A DNA stretch of 22,609 nt from a virus. Below the pieces are notes generated by a model. That model saw only the letters and a list, made by a program, of their open reading frames with translations. It was not told the DNA's origin and did no database searches. This document shows, in pieces, positions 1-6,029 of this stretch. The DNA lies in IMG/VR virus record IMGVR_UViG_3300009593_000133, positions 1-22,609 of that record. One strand, 5' to 3'. The translations under genes were made by a program, and so were the position numbers. Position 1 is the first letter of the stretch. Every line of letters begins with the position of its first letter.

Positions 1-561
1 CAATGGTTCGTGGAACCTAATCCTAAGAGGAGATTCCATAAACCTGAATTGGAGAAAGCATTAGATATGTGCGTTGAAAGAAACGCCACGCTAATCATTC
101 CTAAAGTTCAACATCTAGTTCACAATACAGTTTTTGTGGAACTTTGTTTTAGGGCGCAGTTCAAGGTGGATCAATTTAAAGTAAAAGATAAGAGGTTAGA
201 TGTTCTGGGTTGTGATCTCATGGGATCTGAACCTATGCAAATGGGCCTACTTTACAGCCTCGCCCTGGCTAAGTCTGAAAAGACATCCAAGAGCGTTAAA
301 AAGAAAATGAAGGAACTGAAAGAGAAAGGCGTTAAACTCGGCGCACCAGACCTAAGCATTGCCAGGGCGCACTCGTCCGCAGCACTTAGGGCCAGAGCAA
401 AAGAGCGCAGGGTGAAGATCCTTCCCATCATTAAAGAGATCCAAAAGGACGGCAACAGAACACTACAAGACATTGCCAGGCAGTTGAACAAAAGAGGGGT
501 GCCAACAGCCAGGGGTGGTAAATGGTATGCCACTAGTGTTAAAAATATATTAAGAAAATAA
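1..561 (+). CDS. Serine recombinase (resolvase)-like protein, 5' end cut by window, catalytic residues degenerate
   Basis: Members of this family cut and rejoin DNA through an N-terminal resolvase domain and bind DNA with a C-terminal recombinase/helix-turn-helix part. The frame is open to base 1 and reads Q-W-F-V-E, matching the F-V-E stretch that precedes the 'kRPeLqkAL' region of resolvases, so the true start and the nucleophilic serine lie outside the window; the GTG at base 10 is not the start. The C-terminal part is typical: 'KEKGVKLGAP', then 'LQDIARQLNKRGVPTARGGKW' with a final 'NILRK'. Odd: the usual K-x-D-R-L-S-R-N motif reads KVQHLVHN (about bases 103-126), so both catalytic arginines and the Asp are replaced. 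Recombinase activity is therefore doubtful; it may act only as a DNA-binding protein. It is followed after 10 bases by the winged-helix gene. Confidence 0.75.
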   Translation, partial: QWFVEPNPKRRFHKPELEKALDMCVERNATLIIPKVQHLVHNTVFVELCFRAQFKVDQFKVKDKRLDVLGCDLMGSEPMQMGLLYSLALAKSEKTSKSVKKKMKELKEKGVKLGAPDLSIARAHSSAALRARAKERRVKILPIIKEIQKDGNRTLQDIARQLNKRGVPTARGGKWYATSVKNILRK

Positions 562-571
562 GGAGATTGAT

Positions 572-1111
572 ATGAGTGAAGTTAAATTCAGCAAAGAGAC
601 CAGTTGTGCATTAATGAAAATTGAAGCAGAGCAAATGAGCCTGCTAAGACTTTCCAGATACATAAACACGGAATGGTATAAGTTCTTTTTCAAAGATCGT
701 GTGTCTCATAATCTGGCCAGAGTGTTCTTTGAAAGACACGCTGTTGAAGGCGAGGTGGAGTTAATAGATATTCTGGACAGCTTGCCAGTTGTTGATGGAA
801 GACGATTAGTTGGCGAACATTCACTAAAAAAGAGGGTGGATCAAGGAATAGCGAAAAAGATTATAAAAAGACAAAGATGTAAGCATGACCAACGTAGAAG
901 CTGCTATACCTTTTATAACAATCAGATAGCAGAAGAAGTGGCCATGCATTGTAGTGAGCAAAATGAATTAAGGCTCAACTTGATGCTTGATGCTCTGGAC
1001 GGCGCACCAGATAGTTTGTTGGAACACTACACGCGATTAGTGTCACAACGCATTGAAGGCAGCACTAATCGTTTAAGGGCGTATGATTTTTTAACGGCTT
1101 TAAGAAAATAG
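572..1111 (+). CDS. MarR-like winged-helix protein, putative transcription regulator
   Basis: A 179-residue protein starting at an ATG preceded by a good ribosome binding site (AGGAG, bases 562-566). Residues about 45-115 look like a MarR-type winged helix: a helical N-terminal stretch, 'SLKKRVDQGIAKKIIKR' in the place of the recognition helix, and 'KHDQRRSCYTFYN' in the place of the wing, followed by a helical C-terminus that could dimerise. MarR proteins bind DNA as dimers and usually repress nearby genes. Its position directly after the recombinase-like gene and before a 117-base gap suggests control of the early region, but no operator was identified. The fold call rests on pattern resemblance only; it could be another wHTH family. 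Confidence 0.5.
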   Translation: MSEVKFSKETSCALMKIEAEQMSLLRLSRYINTEWYKFFFKDRVSHNLARVFFERHAVEGEVELIDILDSLPVVDGRRLVGEHSLKKRVDQGIAKKIIKRQRCKHDQRRSCYTFYNNQIAEEVAMHCSEQNELRLNLMLDALDGAPDSLLEHYTRLVSQRIEGSTNRLRAYDFLTALRK

Positions 1112-1228
1112 AGTTAAAATTTTACCCTGTAAATATTAACCACGATAATGGAACAAAACGATAGACGGATAACAGAATGTCAATTATAAATACAAACTAG
1201 ACACAATGACGGCAAAAGGAAACAAAAA

Positions 1229-1501
1229 ATGAAAGACAGCTACTACTATTACCAAAACTTGCGTAACCAGGGATCCAAACGATGGACAATCCCCATGGAT
1301 AAATCTGAACACCTGGAAGTAGCTATAGAAACTGCAACCGCATTAGTGGAAGAATTGAAGGCCATACAGAAGCAACGAATTAAGAGTTACTTAAAACTAT
1401 TTCATGCCAGGCACGCCATTGATGAAGCCAGTCAACGAACCAAACTACTGGCCAACGGCAATGACGATACCAAGCATAAAAGCTATAAAGGAGCCGTGTA
1501 A
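1229..1501 (+). CDS. Hypothetical protein, 90 aa, mostly helical
   Basis: Not recognised. The ATG follows an AAGGAAAC ribosome binding site. The N-terminus is rich in tyrosine (S-Y-Y-Y-Y), followed by a long predicted helix from about residue 26 to 76 (SEHLEVAIETATALVEELKA and onward) that could form a coiled coil, and a basic, polar tail. No cysteine pair, signal peptide or membrane segment is present. It sits alone between a 117-base gap upstream, in which I see no convincing promoter, and a 72-base gap with a hairpin downstream. The codon pattern and ribosome binding site make it likely to be real. Confidence 0.5.
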   Translation: MKDSYYYYQNLRNQGSKRWTIPMDKSEHLEVAIETATALVEELKAIQKQRIKSYLKLFHARHAIDEASQRTKLLANGNDDTKHKSYKGAV

Positions 1502-1505
1502 AGCC

Positions 1506-1532
1506 TAAAGGTTGCGAGTGCAAGAACCTTTA
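1506..1532 (+). other. Intergenic hairpin
   Basis: An 8-bp perfect inverted repeat, TAAAGGTT (1506-1513) and AACCTTTA (1525-1532), with an 11-base loop, just after the stop codon of the preceding gene. An alternative fold pairs TTGC with GCAA inside the loop. There is no run of T after the stem, so it is a poor intrinsic terminator; it could be an attenuator or an RNA-stability element. Confidence 0.35.
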
Positions 1533-1573
1533 AAGTTTACACACCATTTGTAAAATCTAAATTGGAGAAAACC

Positions 1574-1936
1574 ATGATTAACAAGAACCATGTAAAACCT
1601 TCCCAAGTTGTTGATTTTACTAGCACTACATATAGACATACCGCAGCTATAGACCACATTTTGTCGTGTTCTATACTTCGTATAATATATATAAGTTTAA
1701 AGACTAGTAAAACAGCTAACCTTCCCAGACAACCCAGACCTGCTTACCTAGCTAAACCTGCTAGAATCTTTGAAGTTTTGCAATACATTAGCGATTCCAA
1801 AGGGCATTACAGCAAAGACAATTACGCTATTTCCATGCGAACACCAGACGAGGAAATGGCCATGGACAAAGTAAAAAGGAATATAGCGCAGGGGTTTAGA
1901 TCCCAAATTAGGGAAAGTGGGGTGGCAGCATGGTAG
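1574..1936 (+). CDS. Hypothetical protein, 120 aa, overlaps the YqaJ gene
   Basis: Not recognised. I place the start at the ATG at 1574, which has GGAG seven bases upstream, rather than at the TTG at 1562 that overlaps that site. The N-terminal half (to about residue 50) has an unusual mix rich in Ser, Thr and Ile; the C-terminal half (ARIFEVLQYISDSKGHYSKD and onward) looks more like a folded helical protein. The gene overlaps the following exonuclease gene by 7 bases, which suggests they are translated together and may act together in recombination. The first half could be non-coding, with a shorter true protein. Confidence 0.4.
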   Translation: MINKNHVKPSQVVDFTSTTYRHTAAIDHILSCSILRIIYISLKTSKTANLPRQPRPAYLAKPARIFEVLQYISDSKGHYSKDNYAISMRTPDEEMAMDKVKRNIAQGFRSQIRESGVAAW

Positions 1937-2934
1937 GGAAGCTAACAGAAGACAATAGGATGTCTTGTTCTATCGTGGCCACGGCGGCAGGCTTTAATCC
2001 TTGGAAGTCTAAAAATGAATTGCTAGACGAGATGATTAAAGCAAATCATGGTGAAGACATTAGGAAGGAACAAACTGCCATTATGTCCAGGGGAGATCTC
2101 TTAGAGCCTGTTATTCTAAAACAGGCACAAAAGGATTTAGACTTAGACGATGTAGAAACAAATGTTCCTCTGCCATTAAGTCACCCTGACATTCCCTTGA
2201 GCGGATCTGCGGATGGTTTCTGTTGGTCTACTGATCTGTTTATTAGGGAAGATCAAGAGAAGGGCATATTCGTTATGACTCCTACCAAAGAAATAACCCT
2301 ACATGGTATAGGCGCAATGGAGTGCAAAATAACTTCCGCTTACCCAGAAGAAGAACCACCACTCTGGCGTGGCCCCATGCAGTTGCAAGCCATAATGGAT
2401 ATTCAGAAGATAAAGTATGGCATTTTGGCCATCTGCTATCAAAGTGTGCATTGGCGTTATTTCATATACCCACGCGATGAAGCAATGGTAGATATGATCC
2501 ATGCAACAGTATTGGATATGGATAGAAGGATAAGGGAAGAAGATTTTTTTGCACTTGAAACTGCTGATGATGCAGCCATTGTCCACGCTGAATCAAATGA
2601 AAATCATATAGACCTTGAAGAAGATGCTTTGGATCATATTGATCTATTTAACCAAGCCAACAAATCTATTAAACATTGGCAAGAAGTTAAAGAAAGATCT
2701 CAATTAAGTTTGATGGATATTCTTGGGCGTAATACTAAAGGATCTATAGCGGTTAATAATGGCCTTAATACAACTACCTACATAGTTAATTGGGGAACCA
2801 GGAACATAAAGGCCAAGCCTGCAACCTGGAAGCCTGCGGTGGAAGCGAATGTAGTCCGTAATAAATCAATTAACATTAAGCAATTTATAGATGAAGGTGT
2901 AGATCCTTCTAAATCTACCCAGGCGGGGAATTAA
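1930..2934 (+). CDS. YqaJ-family phage recombination exonuclease
   Basis: YqaJ-type proteins are lambda-exonuclease-like nucleases of the PD-(D/E)xK superfamily; they trim double-stranded ends so that a single-strand annealing protein can recombine phage DNA in the cytoplasm. The 334-residue protein shows the family motifs in order: an N-terminal 'SIVATAAGFNPWKSKNELLDE' (as in G-s-s-D-i-a-a-a-l-G-x-s-p-y), 'MSRGDLLEP' with Glu59, 'HPDIPLSGSADG' with Asp95, the catalytic E-x-K as Glu131-Cys-Lys133, and 'PMQLQAIM' with Gln151/Gln153. Residues after about 240 are a family-variable C-terminal extension. No annealing partner (RecT, Beta, Erf) is visible in the window, so it is probably encoded upstream. 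ATG start overlaps the previous gene by 7 bases. Confidence 0.88.
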   Translation: MVGKLTEDNRMSCSIVATAAGFNPWKSKNELLDEMIKANHGEDIRKEQTAIMSRGDLLEPVILKQAQKDLDLDDVETNVPLPLSHPDIPLSGSADGFCWSTDLFIREDQEKGIFVMTPTKEITLHGIGAMECKITSAYPEEEPPLWRGPMQLQAIMDIQKIKYGILAICYQSVHWRYFIYPRDEAMVDMIHATVLDMDRRIREEDFFALETADDAAIVHAESNENHIDLEEDALDHIDLFNQANKSIKHWQEVKERSQLSLMDILGRNTKGSIAVNNGLNTTTYIVNWGTRNIKAKPATWKPAVEANVVRNKSINIKQFIDEGVDPSKSTQAGN

Positions 2935-2936
2935 TA

Positions 2937-3152
2937 ATGGATTATAAAATAAGCGATACACCACTTAAAAAGGGTAGGTATGACCATTTGGTGGATATAT
3001 TGATGGACGGCAAGACTTTGCATGACTTAGATAAATCAACCTGCCAAGGAGCCAGGCAAAGGTGTTATCAATTAGATATACCTGGTGCAACCATGAAGAT
3101 CCAACCTAATGGCTTGTATTCTTTAGGATTAAGGGAAGTAGAGAAAGTTTAA
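2937..3152 (+). CDS. Small helix-turn-helix-like phage protein, 71 aa
   Basis: The start lies two bases after the exonuclease stop, with GGGGAA upstream, so it is in the same operon. The pattern 'YDHLVDILMDGKTLHDLDK', a Gln/Arg-rich helix (GARQRCYQLDIPGATM) and a C-terminal '(K)IQPNGLYSLGL' resembles the small phage winged-helix domain in which a second helix sorts through 'RL..RI.dLR..G' before a beta-wing ending in 'Y.L'. This would fit a small DNA-binding regulator. The match is to a loose pattern only, and an unrelated function is possible. Confidence 0.45.
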   Translation: MDYKISDTPLKKGRYDHLVDILMDGKTLHDLDKSTCQGARQRCYQLDIPGATMKIQPNGLYSLGLREVEKV

Positions 3153-3154
3153 AA

Positions 3155-3319
3155 GTGAAAGATAGTCTACTTGCATACTGTAATTATTGTGGGGCAACTG
3201 GCCCCTGGGAAGGTTATATAAGTGCTTTAAACCACAAAGAAAGAAGTGGGGAAATTACGGCCACTAACTGCGGAACGTGCCATAAACCTTTTTCAATCTC
3301 ATATAAACAAGAGGATTAA
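3155..3319 (+). CDS. Tiny zinc-ribbon protein, 54 aa
   Basis: A GTG-started frame two bases after the previous stop encodes 54 residues with two CxxC pairs, C-N-Y-C (residues 9-12) and C-G-T-C (39-42), spaced as in a zinc ribbon: the first knuckle is 'AYCNYCGATGPW' and the second 'TNCGTCHKPF'. Small zinc ribbons of this kind are common in phage early regions, where they bind nucleic acid or proteins. The ribosome binding site (GAGAAAG) is weak and coupling to the previous gene is likely. Its stop codon lies inside the palindrome where the two transcription units meet, overlapping the lysozyme gene by 4 bases. Confidence 0.6.
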   Translation: MKDSLLAYCNYCGATGPWEGYISALNHKERSGEITATNCGTCHKPFSISYKQED

Positions 3320-3322
3320 TCC
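3313..3322. repeat. 10-bp palindrome at the convergent gene junction
   Basis: GGATTAATCC is a perfect inverted repeat holding the TAA stop of the plus-strand zinc-ribbon gene (3317-3319) and the TAA stop of the minus-strand lysozyme gene (3316-3318). Both proteins therefore end in Asp-stop. No terminator hairpin is visible on either side, so the two transcription units probably run into each other. Confidence 0.7.
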
Positions 3323-3750
3323 GTAGACGGCAATGTATGATCGTTAGCAGTTTCCAACAAGTGAGCGTTATACGTTGCCCTTCTTCCCACTTGTTCCGCG
3401 TATTTAGAATCTAATAGATTCTTTGCCGCACCTTCCCAATTTTCATCTGCTAGATCTTTCAACATATTCTGGAAGTTAGAGATAGCAGGAACACCCATAT
3501 TAAAAGCTAAGTAATACATTACTAACTTGGCCCTGGGTGGCAGATCTTCAATCCATGGCCATCTGGCCAGTAATTCTTCTTGCACTATAGTTATATCGTT
3601 TTTAAGCATAACCATAGCTTCGTCTTCGCTTATCCCTCTATCGTCAAGATTTCGGCCTATACCAATAGTAAGTTTGCCAGAAGTGCAATGATAAGGTTTC
3701 AGTCTTAAACCCTCAAACACAATAAGGTGTTCTGTTAATTCTTTAATCAT
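3316..3750 (-). CDS. Endolysin, T4-type lysozyme (GH24 muramidase)
   Basis: Cuts the beta-1,4 bond between N-acetylmuramic acid and N-acetylglucosamine in peptidoglycan at the end of infection. The catalytic core follows the T4 layout: Glu13 in 'FEGLRLKPY', then Cys22, then Thr28 in 'KLTIGIGRNL', i.e. E-x8-C-x5-T. T4 has Asp at the second position; Cys there is a known functional variant. The downstream 'LPPRAKLVMYYLAFNMGV' matches the T4-family helical lobe. I use the ATG at 3750, which overlaps the end of the holin gene by 8 bases, rather than TTG at 3771; neither has a clear ribosome binding site, so coupling to holin translation is likely. There is no signal peptide, so it needs the holin for release. 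At 144 residues it is close to the usual family size. Confidence 0.9.
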   Translation of the reverse strand: MIKELTEHLIVFEGLRLKPYHCTSGKLTIGIGRNLDDRGISEDEAMVMLKNDITIVQEELLARWPWIEDLPPRAKLVMYYLAFNMGVPAISNFQNMLKDLADENWEGAAKNLLDSKYAEQVGRRATYNAHLLETANDHTLPSTD

Positions 3751-4216
3751 CGCTAGTGTGTGATGCACCAAAGTAGAAAGAGATAATGGCAGAAGCCAGT
3801 CCGCCCAGATAACCCAACACCAGGCTAACTATAGTGTCACTATTGGCATCAGGTGGCATCAAAGTTACTGTGAATATATAACCTAAGAAACCACTTATAA
3901 TCAAAACGCCTATAATCTTAGAAGTCCAATCCTTAGAAAACATAGATCTAGCGTTCTGTATGTCTGCTGTTTCCAGGGCAAATAGATCTACGTCTAATTC
4001 CTTCATTTTAACTTCAAAGTCGTTATCAACCTTTTTAAGTTCTGCAAGTTGCTCAGGCGTGGCGTTCTGCACAGCTTTTTCAATATCTTTTGGAGTGTTG
4101 TTGCATCCCAACGCCTGAGAAACCATATTTGCGGCCATTCCGCCCATTGGGCCACCTAAAGCAGTCCCCAATGTTGGTGCTACGGCACCAATTACACCTT
4201 TTAATAGTTCTTTCAT
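3743..4216 (-). CDS. Holin, GTA-type three-transmembrane family
   Basis: Holins form holes in the inner membrane at a set time and release the endolysin. The 157-residue protein has the layout of the gene-transfer-agent-type holin family: an N-terminal glycine/alanine-rich hydrophobic part ('APTLGTALGGPMGGMAANMV'), a charged middle ('TPEQLAELKKVDNDFEVKMK' and 'ADIQNARSMFSKDW'), and two strong membrane segments, about residues 98-120 and 127-150. It lies directly upstream of, and overlaps, the lysozyme gene, as expected for a lysis pair. The start ATG has no clear ribosome binding site; the 31-base gap to the cyclase gene holds a short motif that recurs upstream of the tail fibre gene. Confidence 0.82.
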   Translation of the reverse strand: MKELLKGVIGAVAPTLGTALGGPMGGMAANMVSQALGCNNTPKDIEKAVQNATPEQLAELKKVDNDFEVKMKELDVDLFALETADIQNARSMFSKDWTSKIIGVLIISGFLGYIFTVTLMPPDANSDTIVSLVLGYLGGLASAIISFYFGASHTSDD

Positions 4217-4226
4217 GGGTTAAGTT

Positions 4227-4251
4227 GTAAGTTGCATTTTAAGAACGTCAA
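4227..4251 (-). promoter_or_regulatory. Duplicated intergenic motif, copy A (upstream of holin)
   Basis: On the minus strand this reads TTGAC, nine variable bases, then ATGCAACTTAC. The same two blocks at the same spacing occur at 12743-12767 upstream of the tail fibre gene. In both copies the TGA inside TTGAC is the stop codon of the preceding gene. The second block could encode the start of a leader peptide (Met-Gln-Leu-Thr; here a five-codon frame ending in TAA). TTGAC resembles a -35 box, but no -10 box lies at normal spacing. A phage-specific promoter, regulator site or leader is possible. Confidence 0.35.
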
Positions 4252-6029
4252 CTCCTGTAGGTGTATATTTCTATCTTTTCTTCTTTACCTTTTACGTTTA
4301 TTTCGTCTACATAATGGAAAGTCATACCTTCTACTGTTTTGATAGTTTCATAAGGGAATAGGGTATCTGCGTCATAGTTCCTAGTCTGTCCTTCTAACCT
4401 GGCTCCCAGGTTAACGGCATCACCTATAACTGATAGATCCATTCTTAATTCAGATCCCATGTTGCCCACAATACAAGTGCCTGTGCTAATACCTGTGCCT
4501 ACTTTTATTAAGGGCAACCCTAACCTTATAAACTCATCTCCTACCTTCTTGGCTTCTATTTCAATGGCCCTTCCTGCCAATAAGGCCTGCTTTCTGTGTT
4601 CTTCGCATGGGATAGGGTAGTTCCACCAGGCCATAATACAATCGCCCATATACTTATCTATGGTGGCCCCATGATCCAGTAAGATATTGGTCATTTGATC
4701 CAAGAAGCCATTGATTAGATCTACTAGGCCCTCTGGATCATCTTTATTCTTAAACGCTTCACTTATTGGAGTAAAGCTAACTATATCCATAAACAGAAAG
4801 GTCATTTCTTTACGCTCTCCGCCTAACTTCATAAGGCTCGGATCTTCAACAATCATGTCCACATATTCTGGGGATATGTATTTACTGAACTGGCCTTTTA
4901 TTTGTTCCCTTAGTTTCCATTGTTCTCTAAAACGTAAATAGTAAGACACGCTTCCTGTAATGAATGAAGCTATTAATGTCCAGGTAACATCTAACAAAAT
5001 GCCTGCTTGGATAAGCCAGTAACCACTACCTGTAAGCATAAAAAGGCTTAAACTGGTTAATACTAACCCTAGGCTCATGCTTAGTTTGTTCGTTAGAAGC
5101 CACGCAAATGAGAGGAAAATTAGAAAAATAGCGATTTCTGCGCCCAAATGCCATTCTGGGATCCTGGGAGAGTCCTGGATTAATATAGACTCAGCTAATG
5201 CGGCCTGTAAGTGATGCGGATTCATTAAACCGTTAGGCGTAGAAACTTGCGGAAGGATCCCACCACCGCTAGTTCCTATAATCACATACTTATCTTTTGC
5301 AGCTTCTAAGTTGTCCAGGTTAATAATCGGAGTGTCTACATAACTAACCCACTTACGCATCAATGGATCTACTGGTATAGGTGGCAATGATGGAACCCTT
5401 ATCTCCCCATCAGTCATATTAATTATGTAAGTATCTTGGCCTGTAAGCTGTTTAAGGATCTCTATTGCAAAGCTAGGGGTGAATCCATCTGGGGATCTTA
5501 ATAATAATGGGATCTGTCTAACCAGGCCATCCACGTCTGTTGGTGCTGATGCGATACCTTGTGCGGCCTTTTGTTTTAATAGATCTATGTTCTCAACAAC
5601 TCCCCTGGCCATATAGCCACCGCCTGTATCTTCTCCAAGTATTACCGTTCCTACAACTGGTGGGAAGGATCCATTGTCATTTTCAAACATAGCCAGGACA
5701 GAAGGCCCATATCCTAATGCTTCTGCAAAGGCTTCATCTCCGCCCATCCTATCTGGTTGTGGGAAGGTAAATGCCCAGGCCTGGCCAAAACTACCAGAAT
5801 TTAATAGATCTACCTGGATCTCCGCTAATCTTTGCCTGGGTAATGGCCAACCACCTTCATTAGCTATGTCTTCTTCCGTTATATCCAGGATAACGAAATT
5901 CCCAGATGGGGCCTGTTCTTTAATAAAAGCATCAAAGGTTTTTAGCTTTAAGATCTCCAAAGGGGTGAGTTGCATCAATAATGGCAATGCCAGGAGAATA
6001 AAGAGAATAGGGAATATAAGTCGTTTCAT
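4248..6029 (-). CDS. CHASE2-domain class III adenylate cyclase, membrane-bound
   Basis: Makes cyclic AMP from ATP; the extracytoplasmic CHASE2 domain is a sensor of unknown ligand. Layout of the 593 residues: N-terminal membrane anchor (about 1-20), CHASE2 domain outside the inner membrane (about 25-290, with 'DITEEDIANEGGWPLPRQRL'), three membrane helices (about 296-366), a short linker 'FSKYISPEYV', and a cyclase domain (about 405-580). Key residues are in place: metal-binding Asp415 (FMDIVSFT) and Asp463 (DKYMGDCIMAWW), adenine-selecting Lys459 with Ser533 at the position of the usual Asp/Thr, and transition-state Asn540 and Arg544 (GDAVNLGARLEG). This pattern predicts an active adenylate, not guanylate, cyclase. 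The start overlaps the FecR stop as TAATG with AGGAAG upstream, so the two are co-translated. A full-length two-component-like sensor cyclase is highly unusual cargo for a phage. Confidence 0.93.
   Translation of the reverse strand: MKRLIFPILFILLALPLLMQLTPLEILKLKTFDAFIKEQAPSGNFVILDITEEDIANEGGWPLPRQRLAEIQVDLLNSGSFGQAWAFTFPQPDRMGGDEAFAEALGYGPSVLAMFENDNGSFPPVVGTVILGEDTGGGYMARGVVENIDLLKQKAAQGIASAPTDVDGLVRQIPLLLRSPDGFTPSFAIEILKQLTGQDTYIINMTDGEIRVPSLPPIPVDPLMRKWVSYVDTPIINLDNLEAAKDKYVIIGTSGGGILPQVSTPNGLMNPHHLQAALAESILIQDSPRIPEWHLGAEIAIFLIFLSFAWLLTNKLSMSLGLVLTSLSLFMLTGSGYWLIQAGILLDVTWTLIASFITGSVSYYLRFREQWKLREQIKGQFSKYISPEYVDMIVEDPSLMKLGGERKEMTFLFMDIVSFTPISEAFKNKDDPEGLVDLINGFLDQMTNILLDHGATIDKYMGDCIMAWWNYPIPCEEHRKQALLAGRAIEIEAKKVGDEFIRLGLPLIKVGTGISTGTCIVGNMGSELRMDLSVIGDAVNLGARLEGQTRNYDADTLFPYETIKTVEGMTFHYVDEINVKGKEEKIEIYTYRS

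Noticed and set aside
1112-1228. The 117-base gap as a tRNA, small RNA or promoter region
   Set aside because: No cloverleaf, strong hairpin or convincing -35/-10 pair could be seen by eye.
1661-1686. Possible promoter TTGTCG ... TATAAT
   Set aside because: The spacer is only 14 bases and the -35 box is poor; it also lies inside a likely reading frame.
1672-1697. Half of a loxP-like site (ACTTCGTATAAT followed by AT-rich sequence)
   Set aside because: Only one arm matches; the inverted second arm is missing and no Cre-like recombinase is in the window, so it is most likely chance.
2299-2586. Minus-strand frame opposite the YqaJ gene
   Set aside because: Antisense to an exonuclease with all motifs; nothing recognisable in the frame.
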